Below, piece by piece: positions 1-8,240 of a stretch of 34,176 nucleotides of DNA (the first letter of the stretch is position 1; each line of letters opens with the position of its first letter). The position numbers and the translations under genes are program-made. This DNA is from CAVSRC01 sp963798195 (GTDB taxonomy: Bacteria > Pseudomonadota > Alphaproteobacteria > Rhizobiales > Kaistiaceae), in NCBI GenBank assembly GCA_963798195.1, contig CAWCSF010000013.1, forward strand, positions 1 to 34,176, in the 5' to 3' direction. A model generated the notes under the pieces. The model was not told the origin of the DNA and searched no databases. It saw only the letters and a program-made list of their open reading frames with translations.

Positions 1-1
1 G

Positions 2-364
2 GCGGGCCTGACCCAGTTCGGCGTCAGCCTGTGCACTCTGCCGCCCGGCGCCTGGTCGAGCCAGCGCCACTGGCATACGAAAGAGGACGAGCTGATCTAC
101 GTCGTTTCCGGCGAGGTGACGCTGGTGACCGACGCGGGCGAGGAAATCCTGCGTCCGGGCGACGCCGCCGGATTCAAGGCCGGCGACGAGGACGGCCACA
201 CCTTCCAGAACCGTTCCGACAAGGACGTCGTCATCATGGAGATCGGTACGCGCGTCGCGGGTGACGTTGCGTTCTATTCCGACATCGACATGAAAACATC
301 GCCGGATGGCGCCTACCTGCACCGCGACGGCACACCCTACCCGAAGCAGGAACGCAAAAGCTGA
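2..364 (+). CDS. Cupin-domain protein, 5' end cut off by window
   Basis: The reading frame is open from the first bases of the window, so the start lies upstream; about 120 residues are visible. The segment H-W-H-x-K-E-D-E, the turn V-V-S-G-E-V, then L-R-P-G-D and a following histidine (D-G-H-T-F) are the two conserved cupin motifs with their usual metal-binding His/Glu pattern. The fold is a small single-domain beta barrel, probably cytoplasmic; no signal peptide can be judged because the N terminus is missing. The C-terminal tail (tyrosine and histidine near G-T-P-Y-P) resembles the widespread alphaproteobacterial cupin proteins of the COG3837 type; the substrate is unknown. Its TGA overlaps the proposed CTG start of the following PuuB-like gene, which suggests translational coupling. 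Cupin is well supported; the specific role is not. Confidence 0.85.
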   Translation, partial: AGLTQFGVSLCTLPPGAWSSQRHWHTKEDELIYVVSGEVTLVTDAGEEILRPGDAAGFKAGDEDGHTFQNRSDKDVVIMEIGTRVAGDVAFYSDIDMKTSPDGAYLHRDGTPYPKQERKS

Positions 365-1749
365 CATCCGCCCACGCGCCTTCGCTTTACGCCTCTACCG
401 CCGACGCGGATCTCGCCTTTCCGCCGCTGACCGAATCCGTGAAGGCGCACGTCGCCGTCATCGGCGGCGGCTACACCGGCCTGTCGGCGGCGCTGCATCT
501 GGCCGAGGCCGGGATCGACGTGGTGCTGGTCGAGGCCGAGCGCGTCGGTTGGGGGGCGTCCGGACGCAACGGCGGCCAGCTTCATTCCGGCCAGCGCCGC
601 GATCAGGACTGGCTGGAGGAGCATCTCGGCGCGGACCAGGCCAAACGCCTGTGGTCGCTCGGTGAAGAAGCGAAGGCCGTCACCCTCGGCCTGATCGAGA
701 AGCATGGCATCGCCTGCGACTGGCGGCCCGGACTGATCGAGACCGTCCACCGCGCGCGGCTGGTCGCCAGCGAAACCGAGTATGTGGAGAAGCTCCGCAC
801 GCGCTACGGCTACGACAAGGCAACGTGGCTCGATCGCGATGCGCTCGCCGCGACGATCGGCACGGACGTCTATTTTGGCGGGCGGCGCGACACTGGCGCC
901 GGTCATCTCGATCCGCTGAAATTCGCGCAAGGGCTGGCCCGCGCCGCGGCGAAAGCCGGCGCACGCATCTTCGAGGGAACGCGCGCGACCGCGCTCGGCC
1001 AGAAGGCCGCCAGCATGATCGAGATCGCCTGCGAACCTGCCGGCTTCGAGATCGCGTCGACCAGCGCGCCATCGGTCAAGGCCGACATCGTCATCCTTGC
1101 GGGCAATGGATACCTCTCCGGCATCGACGACGCGGTCGAGGCCCGCGTCATGCCGATCGACAACTACATCCTCGCCACCGCGCCGATCGGCGCCGGGCAG
1201 CCCGGCGGACTTATCCCCGGCGGCGAAGCCGTCTCCGATACGCGCTTCGTCGTCTACTACTTCCGGCCGAGCGCGGGCGGGCGGTTGGTGTTCGGCGGCG
1301 GCGAGACCTACGGACGCGCATCGCACGGCGATACCGCCGCGATGGTTCGGCAACACCTCCTGCGCATCTATCCGCAACTCGCCGGCACGCGCGTCGATCA
1401 CGCCTGGGGCGGGACACTGGCGGTCACCCTCAACCGTCTCCCCTATATCCGCCGCGTTCGCCCCGGTGTTTACGCCGCGGCGGGATACTCCGGTCAGGGC
1501 GTCGCCATCGCGCCCTTCGCCGGCAAGGTGCTGGCGGAGGCGATCGCCGGCAATCCGGGCAAGCTCGACGCGTTCGCAGCGCTGCCTGTTCCGGCATTCC
1601 CCGGCGGCAAACTCCTCCGCTTCCCGGCACTGGTCGCCGCAATGACGTGGTACCGCCTGCGTCGACTGGTTGTAATCGCCGCCAGAAAGCGGGCGCGGCC
1701 CATGCCCTCCCGTGACCTTGGTCACAATTTAATTCAAACGAACGATTGA
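361..1749 (+). CDS. puuB: FAD-dependent gamma-glutamylputrescine oxidoreductase-like protein (PuuB/OrdL family), probable CTG start
   Basis: A DAO-family flavoprotein that by family would oxidise gamma-glutamylputrescine or a related amine in polyamine catabolism. The FAD-binding motif V-I-G-G-G-Y-T-G-L-S lies about residues 31-40, followed by G-A-S-G-R-N-G-G-Q and, near the C terminus, G-Y-S-G-Q-G-V and F-P-G-G, all typical of PuuB. Start choice: the first ATG/GTG/TTG in frame is GTG at 439, but that begins directly at the first beta strand and has no ribosome-binding site. The codons upstream still read as a PuuB N terminus (S-L-Y-A-S-T-A ... L-T-E-S-V, compared with E. coli PuuB S-Y-Y-A-A-S-A ... 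L-N-E-S-I). The frame reaches CTG at 361, overlapping the cupin stop as CTGA, with AGG about 10 bases before it. GTG 439 is the conventional alternative. Family is certain; substrate and start are inferred. Confidence 0.85.
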   Translation: MTSAHAPSLYASTADADLAFPPLTESVKAHVAVIGGGYTGLSAALHLAEAGIDVVLVEAERVGWGASGRNGGQLHSGQRRDQDWLEEHLGADQAKRLWSLGEEAKAVTLGLIEKHGIACDWRPGLIETVHRARLVASETEYVEKLRTRYGYDKATWLDRDALAATIGTDVYFGGRRDTGAGHLDPLKFAQGLARAAAKAGARIFEGTRATALGQKAASMIEIACEPAGFEIASTSAPSVKADIVILAGNGYLSGIDDAVEARVMPIDNYILATAPIGAGQPGGLIPGGEAVSDTRFVVYYFRPSAGGRLVFGGGETYGRASHGDTAAMVRQHLLRIYPQLAGTRVDHAWGGTLAVTLNRLPYIRRVRPGVYAAAGYSGQGVAIAPFAGKVLAEAIAGNPGKLDAFAALPVPAFPGGKLLRFPALVAAMTWYRLRRLVVIAARKRARPMPSRDLGHNLIQTND

Positions 1750-1775
1750 CATACTCAATCAGTCGACTGTATGAC
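1745..1775 (+). promoter_or_regulatory. Putative cecR promoter with overlapping palindromic operators
   Basis: TTGACA at 1746-1751 and TATGAC at 1770-1775 are separated by 18 bases and fit a sigma-70-type promoter. Two palindromes lie on top of it: ATTGA-N5-TCAAT at 1745-1759 and the perfect 10-mer CAGTCGACTG at 1760-1769. A dyad between -35 and -10 is the classic place for TetR-family autorepression, so CecR binding is inferred. The -35 box overlaps the puuB stop codon. A transcript from here would begin near 1782, which argues for the ATG at 1810 as the cecR start rather than the in-frame ATG at 1771. Confidence 0.5.
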
Positions 1776-1809
1776 GCACGCCAACGACCCATGCACATGG
1801 CTGACCGCG

Positions 1810-2565
1810 ATGGCCTCTCCCCGAACGAAACGAAAAGAAACGTCCCCAGTGCCCCGGTCCGGTCCAGCGCCGGCACGCGCTGCCGAGCCCGCGACGTCCG
1901 GCTCAGCGCCCTATCGCCGCGCCCGGCGGGACCGTGGCGCCGAGACCCGCGCACAACTGATCGAAGCTGCGCTCGACGTGTTTGGCCGGCTCGGCTTCGA
2001 GGGCGCGAGCACGCGCGAAATCGCCAAGGCGGCGAACGCCAATCTGGCCGCGATCGTCTATCACTTTGGCGGCAAGGAGGCGCTGCACCTCGCCGTCGCG
2101 GAGCATGTGGCGACGAGCATCCTCGCCAAGGTCGGCCCGACGCTGGCAGCGATTTCCGACCCGTCCGCCGCGGCGACGCCTGATGCCGCCCATGCTGCTC
2201 TCCAGCGGCTCGTCGGCACGATCATCGACGTCCTTCTCGGCAGTGCGGAGGCCGAGCGCTGGGCGCGCTTCATCGTGCGCGAGCAGTTGCAGCCGACCGC
2301 CGCTTTCGAGGTGATCTATCGGTTCATGGGCGGGGCGGCAGGAGCCGCGACGCGGCTGGTCGCTACCGTGCTCGGCAGGCAGGAGGACGAGACGGTCCGC
2401 CTCCGCGTATTCACGATTCTTGGCCAGGTGCTCGTCTTCCGCGTCGCGCAGACGCTGGTGCTCCGCCGCATGGAGTGGCCTGCCATCGGCGATCGACAGC
2501 GCGCCGAAATCAAGCGCGTGGTTCTGGAGAACCTCGACGCAATCCTCGAATGGAGGCGGCCATGA
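1810..2565 (+). CDS. cecR: TetR/AcrR-family repressor, CecR (YbiH) type
   Basis: A DNA-binding repressor of 251 residues. After a basic, low-complexity N-terminal stretch, the helix-turn-helix runs from L-I-E-A-A-L-D-V-F through A-S-T-R-E-I-A-K to Y-H-F-G-G-K-E-A-L, about residues 45-90, which is the diagnostic TetR pattern. The remaining alpha-helical half (E-R-W-A-R-F-I-V-R-E-Q ... F-E-V-I-Y) matches the CecR C-terminal domain (DUF1956). The assignment is strengthened by context: it heads an operon with the ybhG-ybhF-ybhS-ybhR homologues, the set CecR controls in enterobacteria. Start 1810 is chosen because the likely promoter lies at 1746-1775; an in-frame ATG at 1771 would add 13 residues. 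The stop overlaps the ybhG start (ATGA at 2562-2565). Inducer unknown; autoregulation is inferred from the promoter palindromes. Confidence 0.88.
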   Translation: MASPRTKRKETSPVPRSGPAPARAAEPATSGSAPYRRARRDRGAETRAQLIEAALDVFGRLGFEGASTREIAKAANANLAAIVYHFGGKEALHLAVAEHVATSILAKVGPTLAAISDPSAAATPDAAHAALQRLVGTIIDVLLGSAEAERWARFIVREQLQPTAAFEVIYRFMGGAAGAATRLVATVLGRQEDETVRLRVFTILGQVLVFRVAQTLVLRRMEWPAIGDRQRAEIKRVVLENLDAILEWRRP

Positions 2566-3581
2566 GACGCCGGATCGTCATTCTCGTCGTTGTGCTCATT
2601 GCGGCCGGCGGCGCGGCCTGGTGGTGGCTCCACCAGAACGGCGCCGCAAGCGGCGCGCTGGTCCTGTACGGCAATGTCGATCTTCGTCAGGTCGATGTCG
2701 CGTTCAACGACAATGGCCGCATCGCCGAGGTGCTGGTGGAGGAAGGCGCAAAGGTGAAGCAGGGCGACACCATCGCCCGCCTCGACACGAGCCGACTCGA
2801 GCCCCAGGTGGCCCAGGCCGAGGCGCAGGTCGCCGCGCAGGCCGCCATGGTCGAGAAGCTGCACAATGGCAGCCGGCCGGAGGAAATCGCGCAGGCGCAG
2901 GCGAATGTCGATGCGGCCAGCGCCAGCGCCCACAACGCACAGCTCACCTACAAGCGCTTCACCATGCTGCAGGACAGCCCGGGCGGCGGGCCCGCGGTCA
3001 CCGAAAGCCAGATCGACTCGGCTAAAGCGGCGATGGATTCGGCGAACGCCCAGCTCGAGGTCGCCGAACAGGCGCTGACGCTTGCCAAGGCTGGCCCGCG
3101 CAAGGAAGACGTGGCGCAGGCAGAGGCACAGCTGAAAGGCACGCAGGCACAGCTTGCCCTGCTAAGGCAGCAGCTTGCCGATGCGACGCTGAAGGCGCCG
3201 GTCGGCGGCATCGTTCGCTCGCGCCTGCTCGAGCCCGGCGAGATCGCCTCCCCGCAAAAGCCGGTCGTATCGCTGGCGATCGTCGATCCGAAATGGGTCC
3301 GCGCCTACGTCTCGGAGCCCGACCTGCCCAAGGTCGCGCCGGGCGGCGCGGCAACCGTGTCGATCGACGGCGACGGCGCGCACACGTTCACCGGCCATAT
3401 CGGCTTCATCTCGCCGGTTGCAGAATTTACCCCGCGCTCGATCCAGACGGCGGAACTGCGCACGAGCCTCGTCTACGAAGTGCGCATCCTCGTCGACGAT
3501 CCAGATGACATCCTGCGCCTCGGCATGCCGGCGACGGTCGCGCTGACCGCCGATCAGCCAAAGACTACGGCCGCAAAATGA
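2562..3581 (+). CDS. ybhG: HlyD-family periplasmic adaptor of ABC exporter (YbhG-like)
   Basis: A 339-residue membrane-fusion protein linking an inner-membrane ABC exporter to the outer membrane. The N terminus M-R-R-R followed by about 18 hydrophobic residues (I-V-I-L-V-V-V-L-I) is a signal anchor. G-N-V-D-L-R-Q-V-D-V-A and the lipoyl half-motif G-x-x-V-K-Q-G-D follow, then a long Ala/Gln-rich alpha-helical hairpin (about residues 75-215), the second lipoyl half (A-T-L-K-A-P-V-G-G-I-V) and a beta-barrel domain. The conserved N-G-S-R-P-E-E-I-A-Q-A segment is typical of YbhG. GGAGG sits five bases before the ATG at 2562, which decides between it and the ATG at 2550. It overlaps cecR upstream and ybhF downstream by four bases each. 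Length is close to E. coli YbhG (332). Confidence 0.92.
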   Translation: MRRRIVILVVVLIAAGGAAWWWLHQNGAASGALVLYGNVDLRQVDVAFNDNGRIAEVLVEEGAKVKQGDTIARLDTSRLEPQVAQAEAQVAAQAAMVEKLHNGSRPEEIAQAQANVDAASASAHNAQLTYKRFTMLQDSPGGGPAVTESQIDSAKAAMDSANAQLEVAEQALTLAKAGPRKEDVAQAEAQLKGTQAQLALLRQQLADATLKAPVGGIVRSRLLEPGEIASPQKPVVSLAIVDPKWVRAYVSEPDLPKVAPGGAATVSIDGDGAHTFTGHIGFISPVAEFTPRSIQTAELRTSLVYEVRILVDDPDDILRLGMPATVALTADQPKTTAAK

Positions 3582-5326
3582 ATGCCGTCGGTCCCGCCAT
3601 TGCCGGGCGCGATATCCGCAAGCAGTTCAAGCGTGGGCACGGCGAAATCGTCAAGGCGCTCGACGATGTGTCGCTCACGGTGGAGCATGGCGGGCTGACC
3701 GCGCTTGTCGGCCCGGACGGCGCCGGCAAGACCACGCTCATCCGGCTGATCGCCGGGCTGCTCGGCGCCGACGGCGGCAGCCTCGACGTGCTCGGCATCG
3801 ACATCGCCAAGGACCCGCAGGCGGTGCAGGACCGCGTCGGCTACATGCCGCAGAAGTTCGGACTCTACGAGGACCTCACCGTCCAGGAGAACATGGACCT
3901 CTACGCCGATCTCCACGGCGTTACACCGGCCGAGCGCCGCTCGGTCTATCCGCGGCTGATGGAGATGACAAACCTCGGCCCGTTCACCCGTCGCCTCGCC
4001 GGCCGCCTGTCCGGCGGCATGAAGCAGAAGCTCGGCCTCGCCTGCACGCTGGTGCGCGCCCCGGACCTGCTGCTGCTCGACGAGCCGACCGTCGGCGTCG
4101 ATCCGCTTTCGCGGCGCGAGTTGTGGGACATCATCTTCCACCTCGTCCGCGACCAGGGCCTGACCGTGCTGATGAGCACGTCGTATCTGGACGAGGCCGA
4201 GCGCTGCAAGCACGTGGTCGTCATGCACGAGGGCACCGTGCTGGCGCAGGGCACGCCGGATTCGGTGACCCGCGTCGCGGCGGAACGCGCCTTCGTCGCC
4301 GAGCCGCAGGGCGAGCCGGCCCGCGTGCTCCAGGCGCGCCTGCTGGACGATCCCGCGATCGTGGATGCCGTGCCGCAAGGTGGCAAGGTGCGGCTCGTGA
4401 AAGCCGAAGGTGATGGCCCGTCCGGTCTCACGGCGACGCCCGTCCGTCCGCGCTTCGAGGACGGCTTCATGATCCTGCTCAAGCAGGTCACTGAGGCGCA
4501 GCAACCGGCGACGCTCTCCCTGCCACACGCAAGGAAAGCCGACTCGGAGGCAACCGCCGTCGAGGTCAGCGATCTCGTCCGCAAGTTCGGGCCGTTCACC
4601 GCCGTCGACCATGTCAGCTTCTCGGTCAAGACGGGCCAGATATTCGGCCTGCTCGGGCCAAACGGCGCCGGCAAGACGACCACCTTCCGCATGCTCTGCG
4701 GTCTCCTGCCTGCGACCAGCGGAACACTTCGCGTCGCCGGGGTCGATCTGCGCACGGCGCGCGCCTCCGCACGCCAGCGCATTGGCTACGTCGCGCAGAA
4801 GTTCTCGCTCTACGGCCAGCTCTCCGTGCTCCAGAACCTCGGGTTCTTCGCGGGCGCCTATGGGCTATCCGGCCGGCGCAAGCAGGAACGCATCGACTGG
4901 GCGATGGAGCAGTTCGAACTCGGCCCCCTTGCCAAACTGCCGAGCGGCCAACTGCCGGGTGGCTACAAGCAGCGCCTCGCCATGGCGGCTGCGCTCATCC
5001 ACGAACCTGAGATTCTCTTCCTCGACGAACCGACCAGCGGGGCCGATCCCCTCGCCCGCCGCGAGTTCTGGCGGCGCATCACGGCGCTTTCCGAGGAAGG
5101 CGTCACGGTCATCGTCACCACGCACTTCATGGAAGAGGCGGAATACTGCGACAGCGTCGTCATCCTCGATGCCGGCGCGGTGCTCGCGCGCGGCACGCCC
5201 GCCGAGATCCGGTCGCATGCACCGGCGAGCGAAGAGCGCGAGCCAACGATGGAGGATGCCTTCATCGCGATCGTCGAGGAATCGCGCCGCGAGCATGGCC
5301 GGCCGGGCGAAAAGGACGCGGCATGA
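3578..5326 (+). CDS. ybhF: Fused double ABC transporter ATPase (YbhF-like)
   Basis: A 582-residue cytoplasmic protein with two nucleotide-binding domains in tandem, powering the YbhSR exporter. Domain 1 has Walker A G-P-D-G-A-G-K-T (about 45-52), signature L-S-G-G-M (about 144-148) and Walker B L-L-L-L-D-E-P (about 164-170). Domain 2 has Walker A G-P-N-G-A-G-K-T near residue 360 and Walker B I-L-F-L-D-E-P, but its signature reads L-P-G-G-Y, with proline in place of the usual serine. The linker around residues 250-320 has no motif I recognise. Length matches E. coli YbhF (578). ATGA overlaps at both ends couple it to ybhG and ybhS. Family knowledge links this exporter to drug and cation tolerance; the substrate here is unknown. 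Confidence 0.93.
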   Translation: MNAVGPAIAGRDIRKQFKRGHGEIVKALDDVSLTVEHGGLTALVGPDGAGKTTLIRLIAGLLGADGGSLDVLGIDIAKDPQAVQDRVGYMPQKFGLYEDLTVQENMDLYADLHGVTPAERRSVYPRLMEMTNLGPFTRRLAGRLSGGMKQKLGLACTLVRAPDLLLLDEPTVGVDPLSRRELWDIIFHLVRDQGLTVLMSTSYLDEAERCKHVVVMHEGTVLAQGTPDSVTRVAAERAFVAEPQGEPARVLQARLLDDPAIVDAVPQGGKVRLVKAEGDGPSGLTATPVRPRFEDGFMILLKQVTEAQQPATLSLPHARKADSEATAVEVSDLVRKFGPFTAVDHVSFSVKTGQIFGLLGPNGAGKTTTFRMLCGLLPATSGTLRVAGVDLRTARASARQRIGYVAQKFSLYGQLSVLQNLGFFAGAYGLSGRRKQERIDWAMEQFELGPLAKLPSGQLPGGYKQRLAMAAALIHEPEILFLDEPTSGADPLARREFWRRITALSEEGVTVIVTTHFMEEAEYCDSVVILDAGAVLARGTPAEIRSHAPASEEREPTMEDAFIAIVEESRREHGRPGEKDAA

Positions 5327-6489
5327 CCGACGCCGCCCTCGATGCCCCGGCTTCGGTCGCTCTCGCCCATTCCGGCAAGGGCCGGCGGATCATGGCGCTG
5401 ATCGTCAAGGAGAGCCGGCAGATTCTGCGGGATCCATCGAGCATCGCGCTCGGCATCGTGATGCCGGTCATGCTCATTCTGCTTTTCGGCTACGCACTAT
5501 CGCTTGACGTCAAGAACGCGCCGGTCGCGGTCGTGATCGAGCAACCATCGGCCATGGCGAGCGAGGTTGCCGCAGGTTTCCTGCTGTCTCCTTATTTTGA
5601 CGTGCAGGTGACGCCCTCCATGGCCGAGGCCGAGACGATGATGCGCGCGCGCGAGGTGGACGGCATCGTCCACATGCGCAGCGATTTCGCCCGCAACGCC
5701 GCCGCCGGCAAGGGCGAAGTGCAGGTACTGCTCCACGGCACCGACGCCAACACCGCCCGCATCATCCAGAGCTACGCGCAGGGCGCCATCGGCCAGGCAG
5801 GACAGCGTCTGGCAGCGGAGGGCAATCCGGTTTCCGGCAACGGCCCGGTCTCGGTGCAAGGCCGCATCTGGTTCAACGAAGCCAATGACAGCCACTACTT
5901 CCTCGTACCGGGGTTGATCGTGCTCATCATCACGCTCATCGGCGCGTTTCTCACCGCGCTGGTCATGGCGCGCGAGTGGGAGCGCGGCACGCTGGAGGCG
6001 ATCTTCGTCACCCCGGTGCGCTCCACCGAGATCCTGCTCGGCAAGATCGTCCCCTATTTCGTCCTCGGCATGATCGGGTTCGCGCTCTGTGTTCTGGCGG
6101 CCTTGTTCCTGTTCCACGTGCCCCTGCGCGGCTCGCTGTTCGTTCTCACAGCCGTGTCGATGCTCTACTTGCTGGTCTCGCTCGGCATCGGCCTTGTCGC
6201 CTCATCGACCACCAAGAGCCAGTTCGTCTCCAGCCAGATCGCGCTGCTTGCAACCTTCCTGCCGGCGATGCTGCTCTCCGGCTTCCTCTTCGACATTCGT
6301 TCGATGCCGGTGGCGATCCAGTTCGTCACCTACATCCTGCCGGCCCGCTATTTCGTCGCGCTGTTGCAGACAATCTTTCTCGCCGGCGATATCTGGGCGG
6401 TCATCCTGCCTAACGCGGCGGTACTCACGCTGATGGCCATCGTCCTCCTCGGTCTCGCGCTCCGCGCGACCCGCAAGCGGCTGGCGTAG
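5323..6489 (+). CDS. ybhS: ABC-2 type permease (YbhS-like)
   Basis: A 388-residue inner-membrane subunit of the exporter. After about 25 cytoplasmic residues come I-V-K-E-S-R-Q-I-L-R-D-P and the first membrane helix (I-V-M-P-V-M-L-I-L-L-F-G-Y), then a large periplasmic domain (about residues 55-185), and five further helices from about residue 195. The motif E-W-E-R-G-T-L-E-A-I-F-V-T-P-V between helices 2 and 3 is the ABC-2 permease coupling motif, followed by the E-I-L-L-G-K-I-V-P-Y segment. ATG at 5323 overlaps the ybhF stop; ybhR starts five bases after its stop. It probably pairs with YbhR as a heterodimer. Length agrees with E. coli YbhS (377). Confidence 0.92.
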   Translation: MTDAALDAPASVALAHSGKGRRIMALIVKESRQILRDPSSIALGIVMPVMLILLFGYALSLDVKNAPVAVVIEQPSAMASEVAAGFLLSPYFDVQVTPSMAEAETMMRAREVDGIVHMRSDFARNAAAGKGEVQVLLHGTDANTARIIQSYAQGAIGQAGQRLAAEGNPVSGNGPVSVQGRIWFNEANDSHYFLVPGLIVLIITLIGAFLTALVMAREWERGTLEAIFVTPVRSTEILLGKIVPYFVLGMIGFALCVLAALFLFHVPLRGSLFVLTAVSMLYLLVSLGIGLVASSTTKSQFVSSQIALLATFLPAMLLSGFLFDIRSMPVAIQFVTYILPARYFVALLQTIFLAGDIWAVILPNAAVLTLMAIVLLGLALRATRKRLA

Positions 6490-6494
6490 AGGCC

Positions 6495-7613
6495 ATGCAC
6501 GCCGCCCTCCTCCGCATCCGCAGCCTCGTCCAGAAGGAGGTGCTGGCGCTTGTCCGCGATCCACGAAGCCGCGCCATCCTCGTTGCACCGGCGCTGTTGC
6601 AGTCTTTTCTGTTCGGCTACGCCGCCACCTTCGACCTCAACCACGCGCCGTATGCGGTCTACGATCAGGACCGCAGCGCCGCGTCGCAGGACCTGCTGGC
6701 GCGGCTGGACGGCTCAGGCGTGTTCGTGCGCGTCGCCAACATCGAGCGCGCCGCCGATATTGCCCGCCTGATCGACGATCGCGCTGCGCTCGTCGTCGTC
6801 AGCATCGCGCCCGACTTCGAACGCAGGCTCGCCGCCGGTCAGCCGGCCGACATCCAGGTCATCGCCGACGGCCGCAACTCGAACACCGCCGGCACCGCGC
6901 TCGGCTACATCTCGGCGATCGTCGAAAGCTTCAATGCGGACTGGCGCGCCGGCCACGGTCTCCCCAATCCGCCAGTCTCGGTGACCGTGCGCGCCTGGTA
7001 TAACGGCAACCTCGAGACCAGCTGGAACATGATCCCCGGCCTCATCGGCACGATCACGCTGCTTCAGGTGCTGATGCTGACGGCGCTTTCCGTAGCGCGC
7101 GAGCGCGAGGACGGCACCTTCGACCAGTTGCTGGTGACGCCCATTCGGCCTGGCGAAATCATGCTCGGGAAGGCGCTGCCGTCGACGGTGATCGGGCTCA
7201 TCCAGGCGACGATCATCTTCCTCGTGGCGCAGCTCTGGTTCCAGATCCCCTTCGCCGGCTCGCTCATCACGCTCTACAGCGGCCTCGTCCTTTTCGTCAT
7301 CGCGGCGGTCGGGATCGGCCTCTTCGTTTCCTCGCTGGTTGCCACCATGCAGCAGGCGATGCTGTTTTCCTTCGTCCTGCTCATGCCCTTCGTGCTGCTC
7401 TCGGGCCTCGCGACGCCGATCGGCAACATGCCGGAGATCTTCCAGGCGATCACCTTCATCAACCCGCTGCGCTACGCCATCGACATCACGCGCCGCGTCT
7501 ATCTGGAGGGCACCGGCCTCGGGCAACTCGTCGGCGACCTTTGGCCGCTCGCGGTGATCGCAGTGGTGACGCTGCCGGTCGCAGCGTGGATGTTCCGCAA
7601 CCGGCTGACCTGA
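6495..7613 (+). CDS. ybhR: ABC-2 type permease (YbhR-like)
   Basis: The second permease half of the exporter, 372 residues, paralogous to its upstream neighbour. Same plan: V-Q-K-E-V-L-A-L-V-R-D-P before helix 1, a periplasmic domain carrying D-G-R-N-S-N-T-A (about residues 125-132), then P-G-L-I-G-T-I-T as helix 2 begins, the coupling motif E-R-E-D-G-T-F-D-Q-L-L-V-T-P and five more membrane spans ending in W-M-F-R-N-R-L-T. It starts at ATG 6495, five bases after the ybhS stop, and is the last gene of the operon; a hairpin terminator begins eight bases after its stop. Length agrees with E. coli YbhR (368). Confidence 0.92.
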   Translation: MHAALLRIRSLVQKEVLALVRDPRSRAILVAPALLQSFLFGYAATFDLNHAPYAVYDQDRSAASQDLLARLDGSGVFVRVANIERAADIARLIDDRAALVVVSIAPDFERRLAAGQPADIQVIADGRNSNTAGTALGYISAIVESFNADWRAGHGLPNPPVSVTVRAWYNGNLETSWNMIPGLIGTITLLQVLMLTALSVAREREDGTFDQLLVTPIRPGEIMLGKALPSTVIGLIQATIIFLVAQLWFQIPFAGSLITLYSGLVLFVIAAVGIGLFVSSLVATMQQAMLFSFVLLMPFVLLSGLATPIGNMPEIFQAITFINPLRYAIDITRRVYLEGTGLGQLVGDLWPLAVIAVVTLPVAAWMFRNRLT

Positions 7614-7620
7614 TGCGAAA

Positions 7621-7643
7621 AGCCCGGCCGCAGGGGCCGGGCT
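7621..7643. terminator. Bidirectional hairpin terminator between ybhR and cytochrome c gene
   Basis: A perfect nine-base-pair GC-rich stem (agcccggcc at 7621-7629, ggccgggct at 7635-7643) closes a five-base loop. Read on the minus strand the stem is followed by TTTT, so it is a good intrinsic terminator for the convergent cytochrome c gene. On the plus strand there is no T-run, so it is weaker for the ybh operon. Confidence 0.75.
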
Positions 7644-7669
7644 CACGGTCACGTGCTCAGTGGCACGCG

Positions 7670-8158
7670 TTACATCTTCGGCATCTGGGGTGGCGCCGCC
7701 ACGTAGTAAGGCGTCTTCGGCGCTTCACCGGGCGGCAGGGCCTCCGGCATCGCATCGCCGGGCTCGCCCAGCGACTTGATGTAGAGATAGAGCGAGCGCT
7801 GGTCGCTCTCGTCCATCGCGTGCACGTTGTAGAACGGCATCGGAGGCTTGGCGGTGAACGACTTCGCATAGGTAACGAACTCGTCCTCGGTCATCGGCGC
7901 AACGATGCGTCGCAGGTTTGCCGGGTACGTGGTGCCCCACGGCCCCTGCCACCCAATGGCGGTACCCTTCAGCGCGGCTGCCGGGTCGATCTTGCCCTGG
8001 GACTCGTTGTAGCCCGAGGTGTGGCAATCGTGGCAGCCGCCGACGATCGACACCTGCAAGCCGCGTTCTACCGACACGTCGCCGGGCGCGGCGGACGCGG
8101 CCAACGGCACGAGCCCTACGCACGACGCCGCCAGCCACAATGACAAGCGCATTCGCAT
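7670..8158 (-). CDS. Secreted single-haem c-type cytochrome
   Basis: A 162-residue protein with a Sec signal peptide (M-R-M-R-L-S-L-W-L-A, cleavage likely after A-S-A near residue 23) and one covalent haem site C-H-D-C-H at about residues 42-46, so it acts in the periplasm. Possible methionine axial ligands lie in P-P-M-P-F-Y-N-V-H-A-M about 65-75 residues further on. The tail is rich in proline and methionine. The ATG at 8158 is preceded by AGGAG nine bases upstream; a second ATG follows at 8152. It lies 82 bases downstream of the histidine kinase on the same strand, which suggests that it belongs to the same transcription unit or is a target of that two-component system. The redox partner is not identifiable here. 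Haem protein: sure; role: unknown. Confidence 0.88.
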   Translation of the reverse strand: MRMRLSLWLAASCVGLVPLAASAAPGDVSVERGLQVSIVGGCHDCHTSGYNESQGKIDPAAALKGTAIGWQGPWGTTYPANLRRIVAPMTEDEFVTYAKSFTAKPPMPFYNVHAMDESDQRSLYLYIKSLGEPGDAMPEALPPGEAPKTPYYVAAPPQMPKM

Positions 8159-8240
8159 TTTCCTGTTCTCCTGAGAATCCTGCGGCGACTGCCGCAAGCG
8201 GCCATACTATCAGAGTCCCGTCAGGTCGGTGTGACACTCG

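Noticed and set aside
337..1725. 462-residue open frame on the minus strand opposite the PuuB-like gene
   Set aside because: Shadow frame of a GC-rich gene; composition is Arg/Ala/Gly-rich with no domain, while the plus strand encodes a clear flavoprotein.
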